A DNA stretch of 64,000 nt from Herbiconiux ginsengi (GCF_900107435.1 NZ_FNPZ01000001.1:1398960-1462959), one strand, 5' to 3'; shown: positions 44,622-54,435, counted from the stretch's first letter. Numbers and translations: made by a program. Notes: a model not told the origin generated them from the sequence alone.

Positions 44622-45812
44622 ATGTCTCAGAGCGACGGCCTCCGGGTCGCCTTGATCGGCACGGGGTTCATGGGGCGTGCCCACGCGAACGCCTGGCTCA
44701 CGGCGCCGCGCTTCTTCGCGTTGCCGCGCGCGGTGCGGCCCGCTCTCGTGGTGGGTCGCGACCCCGCGCGCACGCGGGCGGCGGCCGAGTCGTTCGGCTG
44801 GGAGTCGTGGAGCACCGATTGGCGCGAGGCCGTGCAGCGTGACGACATCGACGCGGTCGACATCTGCGTGCCGGGCAACCTGCACGCCGAGATGACCCTT
44901 GCCGCGCTGGCCGCCGGAAAGCACGTGCTCTGCGAGAAGCCCTTGGCGAACTCGGTGGGCGAGGCCGAGATCATGACCGATGCCGCCCAGGCCGCCGAAT
45001 CCCTCGGCGTGCTCTCGATGTGCGGCTTCAGCTACCGCCGCACCCCGGCGCTCGCGCTGGCCAAGCGGTTGATCGACGACGGCCGGATCGGCAGGGTGCG
45101 GCACGTGCGCGCCCAATACCTCCAGGACTGGCTGAGCGATGCCACCGCGCCGATGACCTGGCGGCTCGACAAGGAGCAGGCCGGCAGCGGCACCCTCGGC
45201 GACATCGGCGCCCACAGCGTCGACCTCGCCCAATGGCTGACCGGCTCGCGCATCTCCGGCGTGTCGGCGCTGCTGCACACCTTCGTGTCGGAGCGTCCGG
45301 CGTCCGGCGAGCAGGTGGGCCTCGGCGGAACCGGCGACACGTCGGGCGCGCGTGCAGCCGTGACGGTCGACGACGCGGCCGCCTTCACGGCGCGGTTCGA
45401 CGACGGCGCGGTGGGGGTGTTCGAAGCCACCCGGATGGCGCTCGGCCGCAAGAACGCGAACCGCATCGAGATCAACGGCACGCGCGGCTCGGTGGCCTTC
45501 GACTTCGAGCGGATGAACGAGCTGGAGTTCTTCGAGTCGGAGAGCGACTCGCTGAGCGAAGGATTCCGCCGCGTCCAGGCCACGGAGGCCGGGCATCCGT
45601 ATCTGGAAGGCTGGTGGCCGGTGGGACACGGCCTCGGCTACGAGCACACGTTCACCCACGAGGTGGTGGACTTCGTGCGGGCGATCGGTGCCGGAACGGC
45701 CCCGTCGCCGTCGTTCGGCGAAGCCCTGCAGGTGCAACGGGTGCTGGCCGCAGTCGAGCGCAGTGCCGCCGACGACTCACGATTCACGCACGTCGACAAG
45801 GAGAACAGATGA
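44622..45812 (+). CDS. Gfo/Idh/MocA family NAD(P)-dependent sugar oxidoreductase (first)
   Basis: A 396-aa two-domain oxidoreductase. The Rossmann motif ALIGTGFMGRAHANAW opens the protein; the CEKPLANS signature carries the family EKP lysine; GTLGDIGAHSVDLAQWLTG holds the conserved Asp/His of the active site. It is co-operonic with the GH3 gene and overlaps the ThuA-like gene by ATGA. Members oxidise sugar hydroxyls, often at C3. Confidence 0.93.
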   Translation: MSQSDGLRVALIGTGFMGRAHANAWLTAPRFFALPRAVRPALVVGRDPARTRAAAESFGWESWSTDWREAVQRDDIDAVDICVPGNLHAEMTLAALAAGKHVLCEKPLANSVGEAEIMTDAAQAAESLGVLSMCGFSYRRTPALALAKRLIDDGRIGRVRHVRAQYLQDWLSDATAPMTWRLDKEQAGSGTLGDIGAHSVDLAQWLTGSRISGVSALLHTFVSERPASGEQVGLGGTGDTSGARAAVTVDDAAAFTARFDDGAVGVFEATRMALGRKNANRIEINGTRGSVAFDFERMNELEFFESESDSLSEGFRRVQATEAGHPYLEGWWPVGHGLGYEHTFTHEVVDFVRAIGAGTAPSPSFGEALQVQRVLAAVERSAADDSRFTHVDKENR

Positions 45813-46510
45813 CCGCCAGATCAGCGCTCGTGGTGCGGGGAGGCTGGGAGGGGCACCATCCGGTCGAGGCCACGGAGCTCTTCATCCCCTTCCTCGAGGC
45901 CCAGGGCTTCGCGGTCGAGGTGCACGATTCCCCCGAGGTGTACGCCGACGCGACCCGGATGGGGGAGCAGGATCTCGTGGTGCAGAGCGTCACCATGTCG
46001 CAGATCTCGCCCGAGGCGGTCGCGGGGTTGCGCGCCGCCGTCGAAGGCGGGATGGGCCTCGTGGGCTGGCACGGTGGGATCGCCGACTCGTTCCGCAACG
46101 AGTCCGACTACCTCCAGTTGATCGGCGGCCAGTTCGCCACGCACCCCGCGAAGGCTCCGGACGAGCGGGCCGGCGACGAGAGCGACAACTTCCTCGCCCA
46201 CACGATCGAGATCACCGAGCTCGGGCGGAGTCATCCGATCACGGCCGGCGTCGACCGGTTCGACCTCGTGACCGAGCAGTACTGGGTGCTGCACGACGAC
46301 CTCATCGACGTGCTCGCCACCACGACGCATCCGGCTCCGCCGTGGCATCCGTGGCACCGCACGATCACGTCGCCGGCCGTCTGGACGAGGCAGTGGGGCG
46401 AGGGCCGGATCGTCGTCGCGACGCCCGGTCACAGCGTGGACGTGCTGCACGACGAGAACGTCCGCACCATCATCGAGAGGGGGATGCTGTGGGCCAGTCG
46501 CACGGCATAG
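45809..46510 (+). CDS. ThuA-like (trehalose utilisation) domain protein
   Basis: A 233-aa ThuA-domain protein with a glutamine-amidotransferase-like fold: LVVRGGWEGHHPVEATELFI, VVQSVTMSQISPEAVAG, GLVGWHGGIADSFR and the trailing ATPGHSVDVLHDENVRTI. ThuA with a Gfo/Idh/MocA partner (ThuB) is known from alpha-proteobacterial disaccharide catabolism through 3-keto sugars. Here it is sandwiched, with overlaps, between two Gfo/Idh/MocA genes, which supports such a route. Confidence 0.9.
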   Translation: MTARSALVVRGGWEGHHPVEATELFIPFLEAQGFAVEVHDSPEVYADATRMGEQDLVVQSVTMSQISPEAVAGLRAAVEGGMGLVGWHGGIADSFRNESDYLQLIGGQFATHPAKAPDERAGDESDNFLAHTIEITELGRSHPITAGVDRFDLVTEQYWVLHDDLIDVLATTTHPAPPWHPWHRTITSPAVWTRQWGEGRIVVATPGHSVDVLHDENVRTIIERGMLWASRTA

Positions 46511-47583
46511 CGATCGTCGGGCTCGGGGTCATCTCCCGCGCCTATCTGGAGACACTGACCCGGCATCCGCGGTTGCGGATCGTGGCGGTGGCCGATCTCG
46601 ACGCGGAGCGCGCGCGGGCGACGGCGGCGACGACGGGAGCCGAGGCGCTCACGGTCGACGCGGCGCTCCGGCACCCCGATGTGGAGACGGTGCTGAACCT
46701 CACCATTCCGGCCGCGCATGCCGAGGTGGCCCTGGCCGCCATCGCGGCGGGCAAGGACGTCTACGGCGAGAAGCCGCTCGCGGCGACGCTCGCCGACGCC
46801 CGCGAGGTCATGGCCGCGGCGGCCGCAGCCGGGGTGCGTGTCGGCAGCGCGCCCGACACGGTGCTCGGCACGGGAACGCAGACGGCGCGGTCGGCCGTGG
46901 AGTCCGGGCTGATCGGCCGGCCGGTCTCGGCGACCGCGACCTGGGTGGCTGCAGGGCACGAGGCCTGGCATCCGAACCCCGACTTCTACTACGCGCCGGG
47001 CGGTGGACCCCTGCTGGACATGGGGCCGTACTACATCTCGTCGCTAGTCCAGACGCTCGGTCCGGTGGTCGCGGCCATCGGCGCCGCGAGCCGGCTGCGC
47101 TCGAGCCGCGTCATCCAGACCGGTCCGCGCGCCGGTGAGGAGATCCCGGTGTCGGTCGACACGCACGTCACCGGCATCCTGGAGCACGCGAACGGCGCGC
47201 TCTCCACGATCATCACGAGCTTCGACGGCGTGCGGACCGATGCGAACCCGATCGAGATCCACGGCGAGCGTGGCTCGCTCTCGGTGCCCGATCCGAACTA
47301 CTTCGGCGGCGAGGTGCGTTCCTTCGCCCTCAGCGGGGAGGAGTGGCAGCCGGTGGCCCCTTCGGCGGGGTTCGAGGACGGCAGCCGGGGCGCGGGCCTC
47401 ATCGACTTCGTGTTCGGCGATCGCGACCTGCCGCGTGCGTCCGGCGCCATCGGGCTGCATGCCCTCGACGTGATGACCGCCATCCTCGAGTCGGCGCGAT
47501 CCGGACGCCGAGTCGTCGTGGAGTCGGCGCCCGAACTGCCGCCGCTCGTTCCGCTCACCCCGTCGTCGCGGTGGTTGTCGTGA
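46489..47583 (+). CDS. Gfo/Idh/MocA family NAD(P)-dependent sugar oxidoreductase (second)
   Basis: A 364-aa oxidoreductase with Rossmann motif [17 protein letters not shown], the [10 protein letters not shown] signature and [20 protein letters not shown] active-site segment. GTG 46489 lies within the end of the ThuA-like gene and has GAGAGGGGG about 6 nt upstream; the open frame further upstream is a shadow of the thuA-like gene. Only distant similarity to the first oxidoreductase, so the two likely act on different steps. Confidence 0.92.
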   Translation: MGQSHGIAIVGLGVISRAYLETLTRHPRLRIVAVADLDAERARATAATTGAEALTVDAALRHPDVETVLNLTIPAAHAEVALAAIAAGKDVYGEKPLAATLADAREVMAAAAAAGVRVGSAPDTVLGTGTQTARSAVESGLIGRPVSATATWVAAGHEAWHPNPDFYYAPGGGPLLDMGPYYISSLVQTLGPVVAAIGAASRLRSSRVIQTGPRAGEEIPVSVDTHVTGILEHANGALSTIITSFDGVRTDANPIEIHGERGSLSVPDPNYFGGEVRSFALSGEEWQPVAPSAGFEDGSRGAGLIDFVFGDRDLPRASGAIGLHALDVMTAILESARSGRRVVVESAPELPPLVPLTPSSRWLS

Positions 47584-49130
47584 GCGCCGCCGCGGCCCGG
47601 GTCGTGATCGACCTCGACATCCCCGGCCCCACCATCAGCCGGCACCTGTACGGGCACTTCGCCGAGCACCTCGGCCGGTGCATCTACGGCGGGTTCTGGG
47701 TGGGCGAGGACTCCCCGGTGCCGAACCAGGGCGGCATCCGTCTCGACGTGGTGGAGGCCCTCCGCGACATCGCGATCCCGAACCTGCGCTGGCCGGGCGG
47801 ATGCTTCGCCGACGAGTACCACTGGCGCGACGGGATCGGGCCGCGGGAGGAGCGACCCCGGATGGTCAACACCAACTGGGGCGACGTGGTGGAGGACAAC
47901 AGCTTCGGCACGCACGAGTTCCTGGCGCTGTGCGAGCTGCTCGGCGCCGATCCGTACGTGAACGGCAACGTGGGGTCGGGCACCGTGCGCGAGATGAGCG
48001 AGTGGGTCGAATACCTCACCCGCGGAGGCGAATCGCCGATGGCCGCGCTCCGCCGCGCGAACGGCCGGGACGAGCCCTGGCGGGTGCCGTTCTGGGGCAT
48101 CGGCAACGAGGCCTGGGGATGCGGCGGAAACATGCGCGCCGAGGCATATGCCGATCTCGCCCGGCAGTACGCGACCTATCTGCGTGACCACGGCGACAAC
48201 ACGCTCTACCGGATCGCGGCCGGGGCCGCCGACGACGACTACCGCTGGACCGAGACGCTGATGAAGTCGATCAGCTGCATCGGCTGCGGCGACGGGCCGA
48301 AGGACATCTACCAGGCGATCTCGTTCCACTACTACACGATCCCCGGGCCCTGGGAGGACAAGGGCGACGCGACGCGGTTCAGCACCGACGACTACTACGC
48401 CACGATGGTGAAGGCGCGTCGGGTCGAGGAGCTCATCCGCGGCCATGCCGCCGTGATGGACGTCTACGACCCCGCGAAGAAGATCGGCCTGGTGCTCGAC
48501 GAGTGGGGCACCTGGTGGAACGTGGAGGCCGGCACGAACCCCGGCTTCCTCTACCAGCAGAACACCCTGCGGGACGCCCTCGTGGCGAGCGTGCACTTCG
48601 ACGCCTTCCACGCCCACGCCGACCGGCTGGTGATGGCGAACATCGCCCAGACGGTCAATGTGCTGCAGGCGATGATCCTCACCGATCCGGAGAGCGGGGC
48701 TCTCGTGCTCACGCCGAGTTACCACGTCTTCCGGATGAACGTCGGTCACCACGACGCGACCGCCCTGCGGGTGCACGTGGACGCGCCGGAGCTGCATCGC
48801 GAGGTCGACGGCCGGCGCCTGGAGCTGCTCTCGGTCTCGGCCTCGACGAGGGGCGACTCGGCACTGTTCTCGCTGACGAACCTCGACGCCGACCGATCCG
48901 TCCCGGTGGTCCTGGATCTGCGGGGGCGCACCGTGGTCGGGCAGAGCGCCCGCATCCTGAACGCCGACTCCCTGCAGGCGCACAACACGGCGGCCGATCC
49001 GGATGCCGTCACGGTGCGCGACCACGACGTCGAGGTGGTCGACCAGCCGTACGGAGCCGGCATCCGGGTCGAGCTGCCCCCGCATTCCTACGTGACCGTA
49101 TCCGTGACGCTGGCTGGGAGCGCGCCGTGA
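47580..49130 (+). CDS. GH51 alpha-L-arabinofuranosidase
   Basis: A 516-aa intracellular arabinofuranosidase. [20 protein letters not shown] begins the TIM barrel; Glu177 in [12 protein letters not shown] is the acid/base and Glu308 in [10 protein letters not shown] the nucleophile; a beta-sandwich domain ends the protein. It removes arabinose side chains from arabinoxylan or arabinan fragments. The GTG start at 47580 overlaps the previous stop. No signal peptide. It is the last gene of the sugar operon. Confidence 0.96.
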   Translation: MSAAAARVVIDLDIPGPTISRHLYGHFAEHLGRCIYGGFWVGEDSPVPNQGGIRLDVVEALRDIAIPNLRWPGGCFADEYHWRDGIGPREERPRMVNTNWGDVVEDNSFGTHEFLALCELLGADPYVNGNVGSGTVREMSEWVEYLTRGGESPMAALRRANGRDEPWRVPFWGIGNEAWGCGGNMRAEAYADLARQYATYLRDHGDNTLYRIAAGAADDDYRWTETLMKSISCIGCGDGPKDIYQAISFHYYTIPGPWEDKGDATRFSTDDYYATMVKARRVEELIRGHAAVMDVYDPAKKIGLVLDEWGTWWNVEAGTNPGFLYQQNTLRDALVASVHFDAFHAHADRLVMANIAQTVNVLQAMILTDPESGALVLTPSYHVFRMNVGHHDATALRVHVDAPELHREVDGRRLELLSVSASTRGDSALFSLTNLDADRSVPVVLDLRGRTVVGQSARILNADSLQAHNTAADPDAVTVRDHDVEVVDQPYGAGIRVELPPHSYVTVSVTLAGSAP

Positions 49131-49207
49131 GTTTGTTGCCGTATGCGGTTTATCGCGGAAGCCTCCCAGGAATTGGATGGGATAGGGCCGCAAGCTGCCC
49201 GGCATTG

Positions 49208-49246
49208 TTGACATCGCCCGAATCTTCCGAATATGTTGTTGGCAAC
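49208..49246 (+). promoter_or_regulatory. xylA promoter and candidate operator
   Basis: TTGACA (49208-49213) and TATGTT (49232-49237), spaced 18 bp, form a good housekeeping promoter 45 bp upstream of xylA. GTTGGCAAC (49238-49246), an inverted repeat with one central base, lies just after the -10 box and could be a repressor site for the ROK protein encoded after xylA. The stretch is clearly more AT-rich than its surroundings. Confidence 0.6.
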
Positions 49247-49281
49247 CACTTTTAGTACTGAATCTGCACTGGAGCATTCTC

Positions 49282-50475
49282 ATGTCGTTGACCCCCACTC
49301 GTGAAGACAAGTTCTCGTTCGGTCTGTGGACCATCGGGTACAACGGCGCCGACCCCTTCGGCGGCCCCACCCGCGCCCCGCTCGACGTGGTGCACGGCGT
49401 GGAGAAGCTGGCCGAGCTCGGCGCCTACGGTCTCACCTTCCACGACGACGACCTGTTCGCCTTCGGCTCGACGGATGCGGAGCGCCAGACCCAGATCGAC
49501 CGCCTGAAGCAGGTGCTCGCCGACACGGGCGTCATCGTGCCGATGGTCACCACCAACCTCTTCTCGGCTCCCGTCTTCAAAGACGGCGGCTTCACCTCCA
49601 ACGATCGCGCCGTGCGCCGGTTCGCGCTGCGGAAGGTGCTCCGCAACATCGACCTCGCCGCCGAGCTCGGCGCCACCACCTTCGTGATGTGGGGCGGCCG
49701 CGAGGGCGCCGAGTACGACGCGGCCAAAGACATCCGGGCCGCGCTCGAGCGCTACCGCGAAGCCGTGAACCTGCTCGGTCAGTACGTCACCGACAAGGGC
49801 TACGACATCCGCTTCGCCATCGAGCCGAAGCCGAACGAGCCGCGTGGCGACATCCTGCTCCCGACCGTGGGCCACGCGCTCGCCTTCATCGAGACCCTCG
49901 AACGCCCCGAGCTGGTGGGTGTGAACCCCGAGGTCGGGCACGAGCAGATGGCGGGCCTCAACTTCACCGCCGGCATCGCTCAGGCGCTCTACCAGGGCAA
50001 GCTCTTCCACATCGACCTCAACGGTCAGCGCGGCATCAAGTACGACCAGGACCTCGTGTTCGGCCACGGCGACCTGCAGAACGCCTTCTCGCTGGTCGAC
50101 CTGCTGGAGAACGGCGGACCGAACGGTGGGCCCTCCTACGACGGTCCGCGGCACTTCGACTACAAGCCCTCGCGCACCGAAGACGAGACGGGCGTGTGGA
50201 CATCCGCCGCCGCGAACATGCGCACCTACCTGCTGCTCAAGGAGCGGGCCGCCGCGTTCCGCGCCGACCCCGAGGTGCAGGAGGCGCTCGCCGCCTCGCG
50301 CGTGCCCGAGCTCTCGGTGCCCACGCTCGGCTCGGGCGAAAGCTACGACGACCTGCTCGCCGATCGCTCCGCATTCGAGGACTTCGACGCCGCCGCCTAC
50401 TTCAACGGCAAGGGCTTCGGCTTCGTGCGTCTGCAGCAGCTGGCGCTCGAGCACCTCACCGGGGCCCGGGGCTAG
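49282..50475 (+). CDS. xylA: Xylose isomerase
   Basis: A 397-aa enzyme that interconverts D-xylose and D-xylulose in the cytoplasm. His54 and Asp57 ([12 protein letters not shown]), [19 protein letters not shown], the Lys of [20 protein letters not shown] and [20 protein letters not shown] provide the catalytic pair and the two metal sites; length is standard for the actinobacterial type. It has its own promoter and is followed by a ROK regulator. No xylulokinase gene is in the window. Confidence 0.98.
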   Translation: MSLTPTREDKFSFGLWTIGYNGADPFGGPTRAPLDVVHGVEKLAELGAYGLTFHDDDLFAFGSTDAERQTQIDRLKQVLADTGVIVPMVTTNLFSAPVFKDGGFTSNDRAVRRFALRKVLRNIDLAAELGATTFVMWGGREGAEYDAAKDIRAALERYREAVNLLGQYVTDKGYDIRFAIEPKPNEPRGDILLPTVGHALAFIETLERPELVGVNPEVGHEQMAGLNFTAGIAQALYQGKLFHIDLNGQRGIKYDQDLVFGHGDLQNAFSLVDLLENGGPNGGPSYDGPRHFDYKPSRTEDETGVWTSAAANMRTYLLLKERAAAFRADPEVQEALAASRVPELSVPTLGSGESYDDLLADRSAFEDFDAAAYFNGKGFGFVRLQQLALEHLTGARG

Positions 50476-50517
50476 CCGTTCCGGTCGGCGCGGGTCGCAC
50501 GGATTCGGGAGCGGGGC

Positions 50518-51723
50518 ATGGCGGAGTCGACGGGGAGTGAGCTCAGGCGCACGAACCTCTCCGCCGTGCTCACCCTGGTGCACAGCCGAGGAGCCGTGAC
50601 CCGCGCCGAGCTGACGCGCGAGACCGGCCTGAACCGCTCGACGGTGGGCGCTCTCGTGGGCGAACTGGTCGACCTGCGGCTGGTGCGCGAATCGGAGGCC
50701 GCAGCGCGGCACGTCGGCCGGCCGAGCCTGATGATCGAGCCGGAGCGGCGCACGGTGGCGCTCTCGGTGCATCCCACGCCCGATGCCGTGACCATCGGTC
50801 TGGTTGGGCTCGGTGGCCACGTCATCAAGCGCATCCGCTACGGCACGGTGCAGGTGCCGCGGCCGGATGAGGTGGTGAACATCGTCTCCGCGGTCGTGGC
50901 CGGCATGCGGTCCGAGCTCGACGCGTCGTACCGGACGGTCGGGGTGGGTCTCGCGGTTCCCGGCCTCGTGCGCTCCCGTGACGGACTGGTGGATGCCGCC
51001 CTGCAACTCGGCTGGCACGCCGAACCCCTCGCCGAGCGGCTCGAGCAGACGCTCGGGCTGCCGGTCTTCGCCGGCGGCGAGGCCGCCGCGGGTGCTCTCG
51101 CCGAGAGTGCGTTCGGTGTGGCACGCCAGGTGCGCAACCTGGTCTTCCTCACCGGGGGTGCGGGCGGCGTCAGTGCGGCGGTGATCGGTGACGGCGCACT
51201 GCTCACCGGCACCGACGGCTACGCGGGCGCACTCGGCCACACCCTGGTGAACAGCGACGGGGCGCTCTGCCGCTGCGGCGCTCGAGGGTGCCTGGACACC
51301 GAGGTGGGCCCGGATGCGCTGCTCGCCACGCTCGCCGCCCCTGGCGCTGGCGTCGGCGCCGGCGTCGGCGCCGGCTTCGACCTCGATGCGGCGATGCATG
51401 CCCGGCGCGACGACCCCGACCTGATCGCCGTGGTGCACCGACAGCTCGACCATCTGGCCGTGGCGGTGCGTACTGCCGTCAACCTCTTCGACCCGGAGCT
51501 GCTCGTGCTCGGTGGCTACCTCGGTGGGCTGCACGCCTTCGCCCCCGAACGGCTCCCGGCCGCGCTCGCCCGCTCGGCGATGCGGGCCCCGGGGTCGGGC
51601 GTGCGGATCGCCCAGGCCGGACTCGGCGACGACCTCCTCATGGTCGGCGCCGCCCAGCTGGCCCTGACGCGGGTTCTCCGCGATCCGGCCGGTCTGGCGA
51701 CGCGGACCCGACCCGCGATGTAG
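50518..51723 (+). CDS. ROK-family transcriptional regulator (XylR-like)
   Basis: A 401-aa repressor with an N-terminal winged helix (GAVTRAELTRETGLNRSTVG) and a ROK sugar-kinase-like domain (LVFLTGGAGGVSAAV; CRCGARGCLDTEVG zinc motif). ROK proteins with an HTH commonly repress xylose genes in actinobacteria and Firmicutes. It lies 42 bp after xylA. Residues near 290 contain a small GAGVGAGVGAG repeat. The C-terminal DVQ-like kinase residues were not assessed, so kinase activity is not proposed. Confidence 0.92.
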   Translation: MAESTGSELRRTNLSAVLTLVHSRGAVTRAELTRETGLNRSTVGALVGELVDLRLVRESEAAARHVGRPSLMIEPERRTVALSVHPTPDAVTIGLVGLGGHVIKRIRYGTVQVPRPDEVVNIVSAVVAGMRSELDASYRTVGVGLAVPGLVRSRDGLVDAALQLGWHAEPLAERLEQTLGLPVFAGGEAAAGALAESAFGVARQVRNLVFLTGGAGGVSAAVIGDGALLTGTDGYAGALGHTLVNSDGALCRCGARGCLDTEVGPDALLATLAAPGAGVGAGVGAGFDLDAAMHARRDDPDLIAVVHRQLDHLAVAVRTAVNLFDPELLVLGGYLGGLHAFAPERLPAALARSAMRAPGSGVRIAQAGLGDDLLMVGAAQLALTRVLRDPAGLATRTRPAM

Positions 51724-52286
51724 CGGAGTATCGGCGGTACTCCTCCCACGGCAGGAGTGCTCGCCCGGTCGCCGACGGGCGACGTGGCGACTCGTGCGGT
51801 CTGCGAGGCGGCCGGCGCGCAGCAGCCGGCCCTCGACCGGCTGTTCGGCTCTTCGCCACGACCCTCACGACCCGGCCCGAATCGGTCGGCGAGGCCATGC
51901 AACTGCTCCGCGAGGTGCTCGACCGGCTCGCCGTTGACGGCCGGCTGCTGGTCGTGCCCGAGACGGCGGCGCGGATGGTGATGGCCGCGAACACGGGCGT
52001 CGCGCTGGCCTTGGTGGTGCGGCCCTCGCTCTATCCGGATGCCGGACGCTCCGCGCTGGTGCGTGACGCGATCCTTCGCGCCATCCTGCGCGCCGTCGAC
52101 GCCGTCGACCAGGAAGCGGATGCCCGCAGCGCGGCCGCGAACACGCTCGCCTCCGGTCTCGGCGCCCTCGTGCCCGAAACCTTCAGCCCTGCGGAGGCGG
52201 GGCTGCTCGGCGACTGGCTGGCGCGCGTGCCGGCCGCCGGCACCCACTCCTCCCCGAACCGACCTCCCCGAAAGGACCCCTCATGA
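51724..52286 (+). pseudogene. TetR-family regulator pseudogene (frameshift with internal deletion)
   Basis: Two frames each carry part of one TetR protein. Frame one (from about 51736) reads LARSPTGDVATRAVCEAAGA, QQPALDRLFGS, the HTH of a TetR. Near 51845 the match jumps to another frame reading ATTLTTRPESVGEAMQLLRE and on to the stop at 52286, a normal TetR C-terminal domain. Perhaps 60-70 residues between the two parts are missing, and the usual N-terminal helix before the HTH is also short. A deletion near 51845 explains both loss and frameshift. The stop overlaps the SDR remnant by ATGA, so this was once a TetR-SDR operon. Confidence 0.8.
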
Positions 52287-52429
52287 CCGACACCGAGACA
52301 CTCTCCGCACCAGCGGCCCGCGTCGCCCGCGTCGCCCTCGTCACCGGCGGATCGGGCGGCATCGGCCGCGCGGTCGCCGAGCGTCCGGCCGCCGACGGCA
52401 TCGCGGTCGGCGTGCACTTCTCTCGTTGA
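52283..52429 (+). pseudogene. Truncated short-chain dehydrogenase/reductase remnant
   Basis: Forty-eight codons starting at ATG 52283 encode an SDR N-terminus (ARVALVTGGSGGIGRAVAER, then DGIAVGVHFS) with the TGxxxGIG cofactor motif, then a stop. SDR enzymes are about 250 aa, and no continuation was found downstream, where a convergent gene begins at once. The start has AAAGGA upstream. Translation may still occur, but a functional enzyme is impossible. Confidence 0.8.
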
Positions 52430-52443
52430 TCTGAGCGGGGGAG

Positions 52444-53052
52444 TCAGACGACCGAGTAACCGTCGGGCAGTGTGCCGCGGCCGGTGAGACTGAGCAGGAG
52501 CGTCTCGCCGTCGCCGCGAGCGGCCGCGATTCCGGCCGCGAGCTCCAGCGTCGCGGAGACCGCCTCGGGCGACTGCCCGTGCGCCAACCCGGTCGCGCGC
52601 GCGATGTCGATCGAGTGCACCACGAGTTCGAACACGCGTGTGCGCAGATACTCCGGCAGAGCGATGCCGAGTCCGCCGATGGACACGATCCGCTCCGGTG
52701 GGGCGGAGTCGACCAGGGCCATCGCGCGACCGAGGGCATCCGAGATCGCGTGGGCCGGGTCGTCTCCGAGCCAGATACCCGCCTCCACGCCCCGCGCCGC
52801 GACAGCCTCCGGGTCGGTCAGCTCGCGGTAGACCCGCGCGTAGTACGACTCGGCGTTCTGCACGTTCGGATACCCCGGGTCGTCGAGAAGCAGGTAGCTC
52901 TCGACGGTCAGGATGGCCCGCGTGGTGTGGCCGACGAGCGACCGTACGGTCCACTCCCCGAGCGCGACGGACTCCCACTGACGGTCGTCGATGCGGGTGA
53001 CGAGGTCGTGGAATGCGGTGGCGGAGTGGAAGAACATGGCGGCACTGCCCAT
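52444..53052 (-). CDS. Maleylpyruvate isomerase/DinB-like family protein
   Basis: A 202-aa protein with the four-helix N-terminal domain of the mycothiol-dependent maleylpyruvate isomerase group: FHSATAFHDLVTRIDDRQWE, LGEWTVRSLVGHTTRAIL with its metal-binding His, and FELVVHSIDIARATGL with the second His. These proteins are common in actinobacteria and probably act in mycothiol-linked reactions; the specific reaction is unknown. ATG 53052 or ATG 53037 could be the start; neither has a good ribosome site. Confidence 0.85.
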   Translation of the reverse strand: MGSAAMFFHSATAFHDLVTRIDDRQWESVALGEWTVRSLVGHTTRAILTVESYLLLDDPGYPNVQNAESYYARVYRELTDPEAVAARGVEAGIWLGDDPAHAISDALGRAMALVDSAPPERIVSIGGLGIALPEYLRTRVFELVVHSIDIARATGLAHGQSPEAVSATLELAAGIAAARGDGETLLLSLTGRGTLPDGYSVV

Positions 53053-53166
53053 GGCACCATCGTGGCACAGCTCCGGGCCGACCGGATGCCCGCGCCCGCG
53101 GCCCGCCGTCCGATCCACCGTCATCCGCGGCCCGAGGCGGCGGGCAACCGATGCCAGACTGGAGGC

Positions 53167-53808
53167 ATGCCAGCAACACGCCCCGCATCCGGCATCCTGC
53201 AGGGTCGCTACATCCGTCTCGAACCGCTCACGCCCGAACTCCTCCCGGAGCTGCACCGAGCCATCGGTCACCCCGAGGTCTTCGCCGGCGGCTACGGTGG
53301 CGGCCCAGCGGGCTACCGCGCGACCGCGCAGGAATTCGTGGAATGGGCCAAGGGCTACTACCAGTGGGAGGGCGGCAACGCTTACGTCATCCGCCTGGTC
53401 GGTGGCCGGAACGACGGCACCCTGGTGGGCACGACGACGCTCGGCGACATCAATCCGGCCCTCGAATCCGCCCACATCGGGTGGACCGCCTACGACCCCC
53501 GGGTCTGGGGCACGGTCGTGAACCCTGAAGCAAAACTCCTCCTTCTCGGTCTAGCCTTCGACAACGGCTTCGGCCGCGTCAAGATCCAGGCGGATGTTCT
53601 CAACACGCGTTCGCGCGCCGCGATCGCGAAACTCGGCGCGACCTTCGAAGGCATCGTGCGGCGCGATCTGCCGCGCGCCGACGGCACCTGGAGGGACTCC
53701 GCCGTGTTCTCGATCATCATCGACGAGTGGCCCGCCGTCCGGGCCGGATTGCGTGAACGTGTGGAGAACCAAGGTGGAGGCGTTCCTGTGGAATTCGCGA
53801 ACGCCTGA
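53167..53808 (+). CDS. GNAT family N-acetyltransferase (RimJ/RimL type)
   Basis: A 213-aa acetyltransferase with RYIRLEPLTPELLPELHRAI at the start, the beta-strand GTLVGTTTLGDINPALESAH, AKLLLLGLAFDNGFGRVKIQ and NTRSRAAIAKLGATFEGIVR, as in RimJ/RimL-like enzymes. It transfers acetyl from acetyl-CoA to an amine; substrate unknown. ATG 53167 has TGGAGG 1-2 nt upstream, a short spacing; the longer upstream frame is not conserved. Confidence 0.87.
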   Translation: MPATRPASGILQGRYIRLEPLTPELLPELHRAIGHPEVFAGGYGGGPAGYRATAQEFVEWAKGYYQWEGGNAYVIRLVGGRNDGTLVGTTTLGDINPALESAHIGWTAYDPRVWGTVVNPEAKLLLLGLAFDNGFGRVKIQADVLNTRSRAAIAKLGATFEGIVRRDLPRADGTWRDSAVFSIIIDEWPAVRAGLRERVENQGGGVPVEFANA

Positions 53809-53883
53809 CGAACCTTCTGGGCGTAGGCCGAGAACGCGCATCCGGGTGCAGGCGCACCGTTCGATTGATGATGAACTAGTTCC

Positions 53884-54303
53884 ATGGAACCTCTCTACAC
53901 TGCAATCGCCCATGCATCCGGTGGCGGCCGCGACGGACACGTCCGGAGCGAAGACGACCGGCTCGACTTCGACACCCGCCCGCCGAAGGAGATGGGAGGC
54001 TCAGGAGAGGGAACCAACCCCGAGCAGCTCTTCGCCGCCGGCTACTCCGCCTGCTTCCTCGGCGCGGTGCACGCGGCCGGTCGTGAGTTGAAGCTCGACA
54101 CCGCGGATGCCGCGGTGTCAGCGAGTGTCTCGATCGGCAAGAACGACTCCGCCGGTTTCGGCCTCGCCGTCGAACTCGACGTCTACGTGCCGAACGTGAC
54201 CCCGGAACAGTCGCGGGAGATCGCCGAGAAGGCCCACACGATCTGCCCCTATTCCAACGCGACCCGCGGCAACATCGAGGTCACGCTGACCGTGGTCGAA
54301 TAG
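53884..54303 (+). CDS. Organic hydroperoxide resistance protein (Ohr/OsmC family)
   Basis: A 139-aa thiol peroxidase that reduces organic hydroperoxides in the cytoplasm. Cys57 (GYSACFLGAV) is the peroxidatic and Cys121 (HTICPYSNATRGN) the resolving cysteine; Glu47 lies in NPEQLFAAG as in Ohr. The start codon sits inside a 12-bp palindrome GTTCCATGGAAC (53879-53890) and no Shine-Dalgarno is visible, so the transcript may be leaderless. No MarR-type ohrR gene is adjacent. Confidence 0.94.
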   Translation: MEPLYTAIAHASGGGRDGHVRSEDDRLDFDTRPPKEMGGSGEGTNPEQLFAAGYSACFLGAVHAAGRELKLDTADAAVSASVSIGKNDSAGFGLAVELDVYVPNVTPEQSREIAEKAHTICPYSNATRGNIEVTLTVVE

Positions 54304-54356
54304 CGGCCGACGACGGGATCGACGGGAGGATCCGACCCGGTCGATCCTGCCAATTC

Positions 54357-54393
54357 GAGACGCCCGACTGCCAACCGGCTGGTCGGGCGTCTC
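54357..54393. terminator. Terminator-like hairpin after ohr
   Basis: GAGACGCCCGAC (54357-54368) pairs perfectly with GTCGGGCGTCTC (54382-54393) across a 13-nt loop, about 55 bp after the ohr stop and 40 bp before the next start. Confidence 0.7.
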
Positions 54394-54435
54394 GTGCCGG
54401 TCGGCGATGTCGCACCCGCACGATAGGGTCGCGGG

